Below, in pieces: positions 1-7,564 of a stretch of DNA of 64,000 bases (positions are counted from its first letter, which is position 1; every line of letters starts with the position of its first letter). A model generated the notes under the pieces. The model was not told where the DNA came from and ran no database searches. It worked only from the letters and a program-made list of their open reading frames with translations. The stretch is from Colwellia sp. Arc7-D (lineage in GTDB: Bacteria > Pseudomonadota > Gammaproteobacteria > Enterobacterales > Alteromonadaceae). Made by a program: the position numbers and the translations under genes. Location of the stretch: the NCBI RefSeq assembly GCF_003061515.1, contig NZ_CP028924.1, positions 2,418,001-2,482,000 of the forward strand, given 5' to 3'.

Positions 1-15
1 GGCTTGAGCAGCTTC

Positions 16-357
16 TTAGATGCAAATTTCAGCTAATGCTCGTTTGTCTTTATTTATTCTTTGATATGTAGACTCTTCAAGTTCTTGCAGCTGACGATCA
101 GCAATTGTCGTTTGCGCAGGCTTAGCCATATTCATAATAACAAGTCGAGTTTTGATAGAATTACACAAAAGTGTTTTAGCTTTATCTACATCATTTTCAT
201 TGATAAGAATTATAGCTGCTTGCATTTCTTTCGCGCCAGCCCAGATTTGATTAACGGCTGGGGTCGCACCAGCAGCTATACCAATATAGCTTCCTGTAAA
301 AAAGCCACCTACGAAAATAGATAGTGTAAACAATGAAAATATAATTGTAGATTTCAC
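16..357 (-). CDS. Integron cassette protein, N-terminal membrane segment, unknown function
   Basis: A 113-residue product not recognised as a known family. Residues about 5-28 are hydrophobic and glycine-rich, a signal anchor or signal peptide; the rest is hydrophilic and mostly helical, so a periplasmic or membrane-attached protein is likely. The start is GTG with AAAGGA upstream. It is the leftmost visible cassette ORF, at the decayed distal end of the array, with only relic attC sequence on its promoter side. Its own attC would lie left of the window. Confidence 0.6.
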   Translation of the reverse strand: MKSTIIFSLFTLSIFVGGFFTGSYIGIAAGATPAVNQIWAGAKEMQAAIILINENDVDKAKTLLCNSIKTRLVIMNMAKPAQTTIADRQLQELEESTYQRINKDKRALAEICI

Positions 358-376
358 AATAAATTCCTTTTGTATA

Positions 377-475
377 TTGCCCCTACTTAAAGGGCTGATA
401 ATAATTTGCTAAAATGTGTAGCGAAACGAAACCGAGTAAACTCTTAGCTGTATTGCTTTAAATTAGTGTTATATC
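377..475 (-). other. Relic attC site
   Basis: Matches the array's attC pattern (inner GCTAAAATGTGTAGCG arm, R''-like GTTATA at the right end), but the left core reads TTGCCCC instead of TAACGCC. It abuts a second relic attC with no ORF between them, so a cassette body appears to have been lost. Confidence 0.6.
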
Positions 476-477
476 AA

Positions 478-586
478 AATATAACACCTATATTAACGGG
501 CTAACTTATACAGGCTAAAGCTAGCTAAACTTTGCGAAGAATAAGTGCAGCCAGCTTAATGTGTTTCGTTTACTTGCTTAATAGAC
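478..586 (-). other. Relic attC site of cassette 593-1108
   Basis: Begins ATAACACC and retains attC-like inner arms around AGCTAGCTAAACT, but the right core has decayed to CTTGCTTAATAG (no GTTA). It lies immediately 3' of the Sel1-like cassette gene. Confidence 0.55.
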
Positions 587-592
587 CACTTA

Positions 593-1108
593 TTACTCAA
601 CCAAATCAATCTCATACAGCGTACTAAGTCCTTCATACTTATGACATTTAACATCGACTCTATTTGAGGACGTATTAATAGATTTTTGGCATGTTACATG
701 TTGAGATTTTAACCCATACCTTTTAATGTATTCCCTGACTATTTCATCTATATCTTGTTTTTGTTGAGCTGTGGCATAGGAATAAAAAGATTTAAACTCT
801 TCATTCCATTCTTTAACATTTGCTTCTTTAGCTACGCCTAACCAGCCCATACCAAGTGAAATTGACTGCTCGACATATTGACCTTTTAAAAACATATAAG
901 CTAAGACATATTGCGAGCCTTTATATCCCCAAGCGGCAGGCTCCTTAAGTAAATGAAATGCTTTTTTATAATTTCCTTTTTTGTATTGAGTTATCCCTGT
1001 AACTTCTTTTACTTCAAGTGAATGTGTTGATTTTCTTATTGAATCTGTCGATTTGCACGACAAAAGAAAATAAACAGTTAAAGTTATTATTACTTGTTTA
1101 ATTTGCAT
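593..1108 (-). CDS. Sel1-repeat-like lipoprotein (integron cassette)
   Basis: A 171-residue predicted lipoprotein: hydrophobic leader ending in a lipobox (LLSC, Cys18), so probably attached to the inner face of the outer membrane. Residues about 38-95 read like one or two Sel1/TPR-type helical repeats (KKGNYKKAFHLL, then GSQYVLAYMFLKGQYV). Sel1 repeats normally mediate protein contacts; no catalytic residues are visible. The ATG start has AAAGG upstream. Its attC (478-586) is decayed, so it is probably no longer mobile. Confidence 0.65.
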   Translation of the reverse strand: MQIKQVIITLTVYFLLSCKSTDSIRKSTHSLEVKEVTGITQYKKGNYKKAFHLLKEPAAWGYKGSQYVLAYMFLKGQYVEQSISLGMGWLGVAKEANVKEWNEEFKSFYSYATAQQKQDIDEIVREYIKRYGLKSQHVTCQKSINTSSNRVDVKCHKYEGLSTLYEIDLVE

Positions 1109-1167
1109 CTCAATCCTTTATAAATGCGCAGAGTCTTTTGTTCTTTTAAAATTATTAATTGTATATA

Positions 1168-1366
1168 TTAAAACGCTTCATCATCACTATAAACATTAAC
1201 GGATAGCTCACCATCTACACTTTCAGAAACTAAGAAATTTATTGGTTTACAACAAACTTGGCAATCTTCTATATATTGTTGGTTCCGTGTCTGATGGATC
1301 TATCAAAACCTCAATATTCTCTCCACAATATGGACACCCAATAGATTTTTCAGCTAATTGATTCAA
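1168..1366 (-). pseudogene. CPXCG-motif cysteine-rich protein, frameshifted (cassette relic)
   Basis: Reading the minus strand from a TTG at 1366 gives a short protein with CPYCGENIEVLID. After a one-base frame change near 1285 the other frame continues QQYIEDCQVCCKPINF and ends SDDEAF, stop at 1168. The CPxCG ... DCxxCC ... DDEAF order is the signature of the small CPXCG-motif zinc-binding proteins (about 60 residues) common in marine gammaproteobacteria. In the present sequence the first frame stops just past the frame change. It is a pseudogene or a sequencing error. No attC is recognisable between it and the next gene on the left. Confidence 0.7.
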
Positions 1367-1387
1367 TTCTACACCCCATTATTTTCT

Positions 1388-1496
1388 TAATACGTATCCC
1401 TTAAATAAAGGGCTAAAATGTTGAAGAACGAAACAGAAAACTGTTTTTGTCCTTGTTTTATTTCATGTTAGTTTCATGTTAGTTTCATGTTAGGTA
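1388..1496 (-). other. attC site with triplicated right end
   Basis: Degenerate attC: the left core is TACGTATCC rather than TAACGCC, and the inner arms GGGCTAAAATGTTG and CAGAAAACTG are visible. The right end carries three direct copies of TTTCATGTTAG (1461-1493), so the GTTAG core is present three times. Confidence 0.7.
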
Positions 1497-1512
1497 AGTA
1501 ACCCTACTAATA

Positions 1513-1761
1513 TTAATTTGTCATCTGAGTAAATAAAATAAGTACAGTTAAAATGACAATAAACCACAAGATAACAGAACCTTTCTTTTCTTCGTTTAAC
1601 AATAACTGATTAATTAAAGCTGTTATTAAAGACAGTTCAAATAAGCTCCAAAAAATAACTATCGGTAATAATAGTAAACCTTCAGATCCATTAGATAATA
1701 AGAGTATGGCAGCGAGCAAGAAAAGATGACTACCAATAAAACTTTTTAAAATTGCATCCAT
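1513..1761 (-). CDS. Small membrane protein (integron cassette), start corrected
   Basis: An 82-residue protein with about three hydrophobic segments, presumably in the inner membrane; family not recognised. An open frame extends to 1845, but that extension runs through the neighbouring attC. The ATG at 1761 (MDAILKS) has AAGGAAAAAGGA just upstream and is the likely start. Confidence 0.55.
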   Translation of the reverse strand: MDAILKSFIGSHLFLLAAILLLSNGSEGLLLLPIVIFWSLFELSLITALINQLLLNEEKKGSVILWFIVILTVLILFTQMTN

Positions 1762-1782
1762 ACATCCTTTTTCCTTAGCACA

Positions 1783-1872
1783 TAACATCTCAAAAAGAGC
1801 TTTAAAATAATTGGGTGAAATAAGCGACGAATGAATAAAAACCAACTATTTCATGTACTGGTTTAATGATTT
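1783..1872 (-). other. attC site of cassette 1898-2110
   Basis: Begins TAACATCTC on the plus strand and contains GAAATAAGCGACGAATGA plus the CCAACTA inner arm. The right core is decayed (GGTTTAATGA). Confidence 0.6.
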
Positions 1873-1897
1873 TTTATATAGAAATAACACTCAAGTT

Positions 1898-2110
1898 TCA
1901 GGGGTTTTGTTTTGATACATTATCATTTTTTAGCATTAAAACAATTAGGTAAACAATGTTAAGAGGTGGAGTAATACATAATATTACACCGATTAATGTT
2001 ACCACCTTGGGTGTGGAACTCTTACGTTTACCTAAGTAGTAACTTAAACCACCAACGATAAACATTGAGACAAAAACAAACTGACCGAATAAAGTCGCAT
2101 TGATATTCAA
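1898..2110 (-). CDS. Two-helix membrane protein (integron cassette)
   Basis: A 70-residue protein with two hydrophobic stretches (about residues 6-26 and 36-60) separated by the basic loop GKRKSS, typical of a small inner-membrane protein. The family is not recognised. It lies between two attC sites and is a single-ORF cassette. Confidence 0.5.
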   Translation of the reverse strand: MNINATLFGQFVFVSMFIVGGLSYYLGKRKSSTPKVVTLIGVILCITPPLNIVYLIVLMLKNDNVSKQNP

Positions 2111-2131
2111 GTGCTTAAACCCTTTTTCATA

Positions 2132-2228
2132 TAACGCCCCGCTAAGAGCAGATTTATTGTTTGATAAAATATACGTTAAAGGAGTATATAGCTAACTGTT
2201 ATTTTCCCTGCTTTAACGGCTTGTTATG
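2132..2228 (-). other. attC site of cassette 2224-2823
   Basis: TAACGCC at the left and CTTGTTATG at the right; the inner region is atypical (TTGATAAAATATACG) but AGCTAACTG is kept. The stop codon of the RDD gene is the TAA inside the right core. Confidence 0.85.
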
Positions 2229-2823
2229 TGTCTGTATAGCTAACCTTTGTTTTAGCTAAATAGTCATGTAAACAACGTCTTTCTTTACCAAAAATAAAGA
2301 GTGGATTTACAATACCTGATATAAACTGTCCAAAGGATGGAATTAACCCAATTAACTGCATCGGCAACATTCGCTTAAAGTAAATAGTAATTAAACTAGC
2401 TTTGGAGCCATCTAAATTTTCAACACGAATAGACATATAGTTCTTGCCAATTGTTTGCCCATAATAGTACAAAAGATATCCATGTAATAACAAAGTAGTA
2501 AAAACACCGTATATAAACAAAGTGCCGATTAAATATATAGATGGTTCTTTAAATGCATCAAAACCTACGTAATAAAAAACGGGGATCAAAGTAGCGAGTC
2601 CTAACGCACCATCTATGATTGCTGCCACTAACCTGTCAGATTTTGTAGACTTTTCCCCAATATTTTTAATCGTATTGATTTCTTCAGGGCTCTCAGCTTC
2701 TTTTAGGCGAATTAATTCCTCTATTTGTTTTGCTCTCTCAGGGTAGATATCTTTATCAATTTTCTCCAAGGAAGAATAAAGCTCTTCTAGAGAATAAGAT
2801 GAAAAGTCTATTTTTGAATCCAT
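2224..2823 (-). CDS. RDD family membrane protein (integron cassette)
   Basis: An RDD-family protein of 199 residues. RDD proteins are small multi-pass inner-membrane proteins of mostly unknown function, some linked to ion transport. A soluble helical N-terminus (about 60 residues, acidic, LEELYSSLEKI) precedes the RDD domain: SDRLVAAIIDG, two hydrophobic segments, then YYGQTIGKNYMSIRV and a final RRCLHDYLAKTKV, which are typical RDD landmarks. A GTG at 2844 opens the frame earlier but overlaps the ribosome site AAGGAG; the ATG at 2823 is preferred. Its stop codon lies in the attC core. Confidence 0.8.
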   Translation of the reverse strand: MDSKIDFSSYSLEELYSSLEKIDKDIYPERAKQIEELIRLKEAESPEEINTIKNIGEKSTKSDRLVAAIIDGALGLATLIPVFYYVGFDAFKEPSIYLIGTLFIYGVFTTLLLHGYLLYYYGQTIGKNYMSIRVENLDGSKASLITIYFKRMLPMQLIGLIPSFGQFISGIVNPLFIFGKERRCLHDYLAKTKVSYTDT

Positions 2824-2847
2824 GCTCAGACTACTCCTTGGCACATA

Positions 2848-2940
2848 TTGCCTTACTCATAGGTAAATAATAATTAGTTAAAATAAGCGACTAAAGAGCA
2901 AATATCCTGCTGTTATTCGTCTTTAATAATTAGCGTGATA
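2848..2940 (-). other. Degenerate attC site of cassette 2946-3731
   Basis: Left core reads TTGCCTTAC; GTTAAAATAAGCGAC is retained and the right core is lost (TTAGCGTGATA). Confidence 0.6.
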
Positions 2941-2945
2941 TATTT

Positions 2946-3731
2946 CTATTTCACCACTTTTGGCGGTAAATAAATAGTAAATTCATTAATTGGCTCAATA
3001 AGTACACTATGTGCAACTTGTTGTTCTTCTTGTGTTACTAATCCCAATCTAGATAATAAACCAAAGCTAGCAGACTTAAGGTTTGCAGATGATACTTTTA
3101 ATTGCTTATGCCAAACACGATAAGTACCTAGTACTCCATCTCTACGATGATAAAAGCCTGCTAATGGATGAGTTAAATATACAAGTCCAGTTTCAGTATC
3201 AGGAAACCCTGCAAGCTCAATTGAAGCATCTTTTTCTTGTGATAATTCAACACTCGCTGGAGCCCAAGTGGCATCGGTAGTCATTTTATATTTACGATAT
3301 ATCTTTTGTGATTCATCGAAGTCGCAGTCGAATTTAACTTCACCTGAATACCAAGGCAAGTTCCATAAAAGTCTTGGAACTGCAAGCGTCCAAGAATCCA
3401 ATGTAGTTCCTAGAAACCAGACACAACGTTCGTTGGTTTGTTTATCGATTATATAAATTCGATAATTGGTTTGTCCCATAGTAAATTTAGGGAATGGATA
3501 AACAGCGGAAGTAAAATCGACATCTATAAATGGGACTACAGAAATTAGAGCTTTTTCTACTCCATTAATTTCAACGCAGTCCAGCTTAAAACGTTCAGGG
3601 AAAAGTCCATCAAATCTTGCAGGATCTACAGCGTAAGTAATTATGGCAAAATGCTGTAATTTACATAAAACATCAAGCCATTTTGGCGGAGGTCTTGAAT
3701 GGAGATAATCATTTAACTTCAGTGAATCCAA
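2946..3731 (-). CDS. DUF2071-like protein (integron cassette)
   Basis: A 261-residue cytosolic protein with no signal or membrane segment. Its N-terminus (AIITYAVDPARFDGLFPERF) and internal pattern (PFIDVDF, NYRIYII) resemble the DUF2071/YqjF group, which has an acetoacetate-decarboxylase-like fold and no settled function. The start is TTG with AAGGATGATT upstream; no ATG is available nearby. It is one of the longer cassettes, flanked by one degenerate and one fairly good attC. Confidence 0.6.
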   Translation of the reverse strand: MDSLKLNDYLHSRPPPKWLDVLCKLQHFAIITYAVDPARFDGLFPERFKLDCVEINGVEKALISVVPFIDVDFTSAVYPFPKFTMGQTNYRIYIIDKQTNERCVWFLGTTLDSWTLAVPRLLWNLPWYSGEVKFDCDFDESQKIYRKYKMTTDATWAPASVELSQEKDASIELAGFPDTETGLVYLTHPLAGFYHRRDGVLGTYRVWHKQLKVSSANLKSASFGLLSRLGLVTQEEQQVAHSVLIEPINEFTIYLPPKVVK

Positions 3732-3750
3732 TGCCTAATCATCCTTGAAA

Positions 3751-3843
3751 TATAGCGCCTATTTAATCGGAAAATATAGTTGGCTAAATAGTTAAACGCC
3801 GTAAAAACAGCCAACTGTATTTTCTGTTTGAAGTTCTTGTTCA
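3751..3843 (-). other. attC site of cassette 3850-4140
   Basis: Left core TAGCGCC, inner arms AGTTGGCTAAA and CAGCCAACTG, right end CTTGTTCAAT. Partly degenerate cores. Confidence 0.7.
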
Positions 3844-3849
3844 ATTTAT

Positions 3850-4140
3850 TTAGCAGCTCAATGTATGCTCTGTCCAATACAAGGTATTGCCTAATAAAAC
3901 TACACTACCTGAGATTATGAAACTCACCGGTACTATTAAACCTATTTCCACTAAACATTCTCCAAAATTTCTATCCTCACAAATTTCGATGTCATCCATA
4001 TCAGTTGCTTTTAAAGTTAACTTTTTGGTGAATGTTTCACCACGTTGACAATAAGGTTGGCTATCAAGAGCTGGTTGGAATGCACATGATGTAATGCATA
4101 AAGAAATAAGGGAGCTAACTAGTGCCTTTTTTAGACTCAT
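3850..4140 (-). CDS. Small lipoprotein (integron cassette), start corrected
   Basis: From the ATG at 4140 the product has 96 residues: MSLKKALV leader, lipobox ITSC (Cys19), then a short globular region with several cysteines and one hydrophobic stretch (SFIISGSVVLLG). The frame stays open to 4164, but those eight extra codons lie in the attC boundary. The family is not recognised; a membrane-attached envelope protein is inferred from the lipobox. Confidence 0.6.
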   Translation of the reverse strand: MSLKKALVSSLISLCITSCAFQPALDSQPYCQRGETFTKKLTLKATDMDDIEICEDRNFGECLVEIGLIVPVSFIISGSVVLLGNTLYWTEHTLSC

Positions 4141-4163
4141 AAAATGAAATATCCATATAAACA

Positions 4164-4258
4164 TAATGCCTCATTAAGAGGCTAAAAATAGTTGGTTAAA
4201 ATAAGCGACGCAGGAGCAAAAGCCAACGGTTTTTGTCCTGCTTTAACGATTTATACTT
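4164..4258 (-). other. attC site of cassette 4263-4550
   Basis: Left core TAATGCC, inner arms AGTTGGTTAAAATAAGCGAC and AGCCAACGG; the right core is weak (GATTTATAC). Confidence 0.7.
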
Positions 4259-4262
4259 ATTT

Positions 4263-4550
4263 TTAAAAGCCACTTACAATAATTAATATAAGAGCTAAAA
4301 TAAAATATAAATAGCTTTCTTTAGATAGTTTATGATCAGTTCCTAACCAACTTTTAATTGGCATTGATAATAAACTAGGAGAACAAAGGAATCCGCGTAA
4401 CAATGATAAAATACCAATAGCACCTGCCACCGAACCAAAATCAATAACGCTAGTTGTATAAATATTAATGGCTAGAAAAAGCATAACTAAAGCCATAAAG
4501 CATTTAATTAATATTGCACTCCGTTGAATTTTTGAACTTTGACTATCCAT
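4263..4550 (-). CDS. Three-helix membrane protein (integron cassette)
   Basis: A 95-residue protein with hydrophobic segments at about 11-30, 36-55 and 78-94, so a small inner-membrane protein. The family is not recognised. The ATG start is well supported by CAAGGATCGAGTTC upstream. Confidence 0.55.
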   Translation of the reverse strand: MDSQSSKIQRSAILIKCFMALVMLFLAINIYTTSVIDFGSVAGAIGILSLLRGFLCSPSLLSMPIKSWLGTDHKLSKESYLYFILALILIIVSGF

Positions 4551-4575
4551 GAACTCGATCCTTGTTGAATAGGTA

Positions 4576-4678
4576 TAACGCCACTTAAGCGGCTAAAATA
4601 GTTGGTTAAAATAAGCGACGAAGGAGTAAAACCAACTGTTTCCTGTCCTTTAAATGACTTATATTTTGTTATTAATAC
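4576..4678 (-). other. attC site of cassette 4682-4864
   Basis: Good left core TAACGCC, inner arms AGTTGGTTAAAATAAGCGAC and ACCAACTG; the right end GACTTATA is degenerate, with a GTTATT a few bases further on. Confidence 0.75.
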
Positions 4679-4681
4679 GGT

Positions 4682-4864
4682 CTAATTAGATTCTATTAAA
4701 AGTGTATACGAAACGACAACCCCATTAAACCAAGTATTAGAATTGATAGAAAGTAACTCCCAACCCTCTTTACTAATTTCATCAAGTTGATTGTTAAGAG
4801 CATCTAAATCAACAGATCCAAAGCCCCAATATTTTCTTTTGTTAAACTCTACCACTTTTCTCAT
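4682..4864 (-). CDS. DUF4177-like small protein (integron cassette)
   Basis: About 60 residues from the ATG at 4864 (GGAG eight bases upstream); an upstream GTG at 4873 overlaps that ribosome site. LDALNNQLDEISKEGWELLS followed by a final beta strand is the shape of DUF4177 proteins, small cytosolic alpha/beta proteins of unknown role that are common as integron cassettes. Confidence 0.6.
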   Translation of the reverse strand: MRKVVEFNKRKYWGFGSVDLDALNNQLDEISKEGWELLSINSNTWFNGVVVSYTLLIESN

Positions 4865-4890
4865 TAAGAACACTCCATGTAGATTAAAAA

Positions 4891-4988
4891 TATAATGTCA
4901 AAATAACAGGCTAAGTAATGGTTGGCTAAAATTGTGTAGCAAAGCGAAACGTAGCCAACTGTCCTTGTTTATTTTTTTATGTTTACGG
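4891..4988 (-). other. attC site of cassette 4983-5414
   Basis: Left core TATAATGTC (degenerate), inner arms GTTGGCTAAAATTGTGTAGC and GTAGCCAACTG, right end ATGTTTAC. Confidence 0.65.
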
Positions 4989-5414
4989 TAACACAACAAC
5001 AACTTCAACTTCTAAAAAGTGGGATTCACTCCATAGCCTTTTTACTTCAACCCAACTGGCAGACGGATATTTACCGTCAAAATGAGCCTTACGTATTGGA
5101 ATTGCTGACTTTAACTTTTCAATGTCAGTAGTGAAAATAACTTCTTTTACGATAGCATCTGTTCCAACATTATAATCAGACAGTATCTTCTTGATGTTAA
5201 TGTATATATCGTCTACTTGGCTTTCAAAGCTGATTTTTTCGCTCGTAATACCAGAGATATATAGCGTGTTATTATTTTTTACTACTTGCGTATAGCCAGT
5301 ATCATTCTCCCAAGGAAAATAATTTTTTCTTTCAATGGCTTGGTTCGTTGTAACACACCCAAAAAGCAAAATACTACAAAATAATAATAATGATTTTTTA
5401 ACGAAATTTATCAA
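4983..5414 (-). CDS. Exported RidA-like lipoprotein (integron cassette), TTG start
   Basis: A 143-residue protein with a lipoprotein leader (KKSLLLFCSILLFGC, Cys20) followed by a RidA/YjgF-type domain (YTQVVKNNNTLYISG, two central helices, PSASWVEVKRL, LEVEVVVVLP). RidA proteins normally deaminate enamines in the cytosol using a conserved arginine before the VEV strand. Here the matching position reads SAS, so classical deaminase activity is doubtful. The TTG at 5414 is five bases after GGAG and is the likely start; the longer frame to 5441 begins inside the attC core. Confidence 0.75.
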   Translation of the reverse strand: MINFVKKSLLLFCSILLFGCVTTNQAIERKNYFPWENDTGYTQVVKNNNTLYISGITSEKISFESQVDDIYINIKKILSDYNVGTDAIVKEVIFTTDIEKLKSAIPIRKAHFDGKYPSASWVEVKRLWSESHFLEVEVVVVLP

Positions 5415-5440
5415 TTGAACTCCAATGATGAAAATAAACA

Positions 5441-5530
5441 TAACGTCAAAATAATGGGCTAAAATAGTAGGCTAAAATGGAGCGAAGCGAACAGTTCGCT
5501 GTTTTTAATCCTTTTAATTTGCTTGTTATG
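5441..5530 (-). other. attC site of cassette 5535-5975
   Basis: Left core TAACGTC, a central GGAGCGAAGCGAACAG hairpin, right core CTTGTTATG. It supplies the ATG-like trinucleotide that falsely extends the gene on its left. Confidence 0.85.
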
Positions 5531-5534
5531 TGAA

Positions 5535-5975
5535 TTAGCCACATGCTAATTTTGTTTGCTGTATACAGGCTTTTTGAGATTGCTCCGTTGATTCGCCGGC
5601 CATACAGAAATCTAGCCTCAAAGTCCTTTTCTCATGAGAAATGTCAGTACTTGTTACTACAGGAACCCACTTCCATGTTTTTAACATTTTACGTGAGTAT
5701 TTACCAAGGTGCTTAGTAGGTAATGAATTGATAATTTCTACATTTTCAGTTTTACCCGAAGCTGAAATATTAAAAGATAAAACAGCACAACCTCTTACCC
5801 CTGAGCGGGCAAGCTCTATTGGATATTTAGGCGTGTTTTGATTGGCTCGCTCCCAAATAAAGTTATTTGCAGGTGCTATATCTGTAACCTGTACATCACC
5901 ATATATATTTTTCGCTATACTGCTTGTCGATACAGTTAAAAATACGAGGCTAGTTAGGACTAATAAGTTTTTCAT
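5535..5975 (-). CDS. Secreted TonB C-terminal-domain protein (integron cassette)
   Basis: 146 residues from the ATG at 5975 (GGAG five bases upstream). A cleavable-looking signal peptide (about residues 1-22) is followed by a TonB C-terminal fold: PKYPIELARSGVRGCAVLSFNISASGK and later RKMLKTWKWVPV. In TonB this domain contacts TonB boxes of outer-membrane receptors, but here the membrane anchor and proline-rich spacer are missing, so it is a free periplasmic version. Cysteines at the C-terminus could form a disulfide. Function unknown. Confidence 0.7.
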   Translation of the reverse strand: MKNLLVLTSLVFLTVSTSSIAKNIYGDVQVTDIAPANNFIWERANQNTPKYPIELARSGVRGCAVLSFNISASGKTENVEIINSLPTKHLGKYSRKMLKTWKWVPVVTSTDISHEKRTLRLDFCMAGESTEQSQKACIQQTKLACG

Positions 5976-6003
5976 ATACACTCCATTGTTTAATCAATTC
6001 ACA

Positions 6004-6098
6004 TAACGCCCTGTTAACGGGCTAAATATAGTTAGCTAGAATAAGCGACGAAGTAGCAAGAGCCAACTATATTTATCCTTATTTACTTACTTGTTAGC
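6004..6098 (-). other. attC site of cassette 6094-6627
   Basis: Left core TAACGCC, inner arms AGTTAGCTAGAATAAGCGAC and GCCAACTA, right core CTTGTTAGC. The upstream gene's TAA stop lies in the right core. Confidence 0.85.
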
Positions 6099-6627
6099 TA
6101 GTACTTTGAACTACAAGCCTTTCCTTTGCAATATAAGATAAATAGCGCTGAAAAATTGCTAGAAATATAATAGGAAAAACTGCTGCATAAGTTCGATTTC
6201 CCTCAAAATAAATGGCGAAAGGTAACATTAAAAAAGTTGCTACGAGTAGGTAAATTGAAAGTTCTCGGGTACTACCTTTAACCGCAATAAAGCCTGATGA
6301 AGATGCAAAGGTCGTAATGGTACCAATAATAGCTATTAAAAGAATAATGGCTGACTCGCGTAATGAGTCATAAAGTTTTAAATACCACCATTGTTGGAAA
6401 AAAACAGCTAGCCCACCGAGTATGAGGTAGATGTTACCTGCAAGCACAAGTCTATTTAATGGGTTATTTTGAGGTAATAAAATAGCTAACTGAATTAAAC
6501 CTAACAACGCACCGAGTTGAAATGCGTCTAGCCAACGTTCATTGGATGGTACTCCATTCCAAAAAGCAAAAGTTGCAAAAGTAGATAATGGAAAGAATTG
6601 AATTAACGCGAATATCCATTTACTCAT
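6094..6627 (-). CDS. Multi-pass membrane protein (integron cassette)
   Basis: A 177-residue, very hydrophobic protein with five or so transmembrane segments (around residues 5-22, 34-52, 60-80, 90-112 and 123-165). Family not recognised; inner-membrane location inferred. The ATG start follows AAGGATGCG. Its stop codon is the TAA in the attC core. Confidence 0.55.
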   Translation of the reverse strand: MSKWIFALIQFFPLSTFATFAFWNGVPSNERWLDAFQLGALLGLIQLAILLPQNNPLNRLVLAGNIYLILGGLAVFFQQWWYLKLYDSLRESAIILLIAIIGTITTFASSSGFIAVKGSTRELSIYLLVATFLMLPFAIYFEGNRTYAAVFPIIFLAIFQRYLSYIAKERLVVQSTS

Positions 6628-6652
6628 CTGATTGACGCATCCTTGTGCTTGC

Positions 6653-6749
6653 TAACGCCCGTTTAAGTGGCTGATAATTGTTTATTAAAATGTGTAGCGT
6701 AGCAAAACCGAGCAAACTGTTTTTAGTCCCGCTTAATTGCCTTGTTAGC
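6653..6749 (-). other. attC site of cassette 6745-7437
   Basis: Left core TAACGCC, central AAAATGTGTAGCGTAGC, right core CTTGTTAGC; the CPBP gene stops inside it. Confidence 0.85.
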
Positions 6750-7437
6750 TTTCTTGAATGATAGATGATGATGATTTCCGCATTGCAAAATAACACATAA
6801 GCCCACTGTAAACATCAACAAATATATGTAGCAATATGGGTAAAATAATATTACCTGTAAAAATGAAAACACCACAAAAAACGGCTCCCATAATACTAGT
6901 CCTAATGACTTCCTGCCATCCTAAATATATATGCCAAAGGCCAAAAACAGCACTACTTAATAATATTGCAGCAACCATACCAATATGACTATCTATGAGA
7001 GTAAAAAGATAAGCACGAAAAAGCAGTTCTTCACATACTCCCGCTGAAACAGAAAGTATCAATGTAAATACAAGCATTTCATTTTTAGTCACCGGTAGAA
7101 TATCTTTATATGCTGCGAACTTACTCTTTATTTCCGTTCTTAACTCCTCACTTGATTGAATTGATCTGATTAAGAGTAGTAAATAAATTATTGCAATTAA
7201 AAGTAACGATGCAAATAGAATATTTTGCCAGCTATTTTCAATCACAAACCCAAAGTTGGCAACTGAAAGTTGACCATTAGAAAAAAGATGTATCAGCAAT
7301 AAAGTAGGGAGCCACATAATAAATGAGATTTTTAAAAATTCGAAAGTTTTATTCTTTGACTTATATTTTTCGATGATTAAATCAACGATAGGATAAAACA
7401 AAATCATTCCAATTAAAGTTATCTCCAAATAGTGCAT
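6745..7437 (-). CDS. CPBP family intramembrane metalloprotease (integron cassette)
   Basis: 230 residues from the ATG at 7437, which follows a strong AAGGAGG. The frame is open to 7590, but that part is attC sequence. Family landmarks are CEELLFRAYL (the EExxxR motif), GLWHIYLGW and HIFVDVY, the histidine-bearing motifs of CPBP/Abi glutamic-metallo intramembrane proteases. There are about seven or eight hydrophobic segments. Bacterial CPBP proteins process or protect membrane-active peptides, or act as bacteriocin self-immunity factors; the substrate here is unknown. Confidence 0.85.
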   Translation of the reverse strand: MHYLEITLIGMILFYPIVDLIIEKYKSKNKTFEFLKISFIMWLPTLLLIHLFSNGQLSVANFGFVIENSWQNILFASLLLIAIIYLLLLIRSIQSSEELRTEIKSKFAAYKDILPVTKNEMLVFTLILSVSAGVCEELLFRAYLFTLIDSHIGMVAAILLSSAVFGLWHIYLGWQEVIRTSIMGAVFCGVFIFTGNIILPILLHIFVDVYSGLMCYFAMRKSSSSIIQES

Positions 7438-7454
7438 CGATCCTCCTTGAAATA

Positions 7455-7558
7455 TAACACCGCAATAAGCGGAAAATTTTAGTTGGCTAAAATGTTTGAG
7501 GAACTTAAAACGGCTAACTGTAAATTTTTCGTTTGAAGTTCTTGTAATGGTGCTGGGT
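7455..7558 (-). other. attC site of cassette 7565-8596
   Basis: Left core TAACACC, inner arms AGTTGGCTAAAATG and CGGCTAACTG, right core mutated to CTTGTAATG. Confidence 0.75.
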
Positions 7559-7564
7559 TCAACC

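Noticed and set aside
1461..1493. CRISPR-like short repeat
   Set aside because: Only three 11-bp direct copies with no spacers; explained by duplication of the attC end. No CRISPR array was seen in the window.
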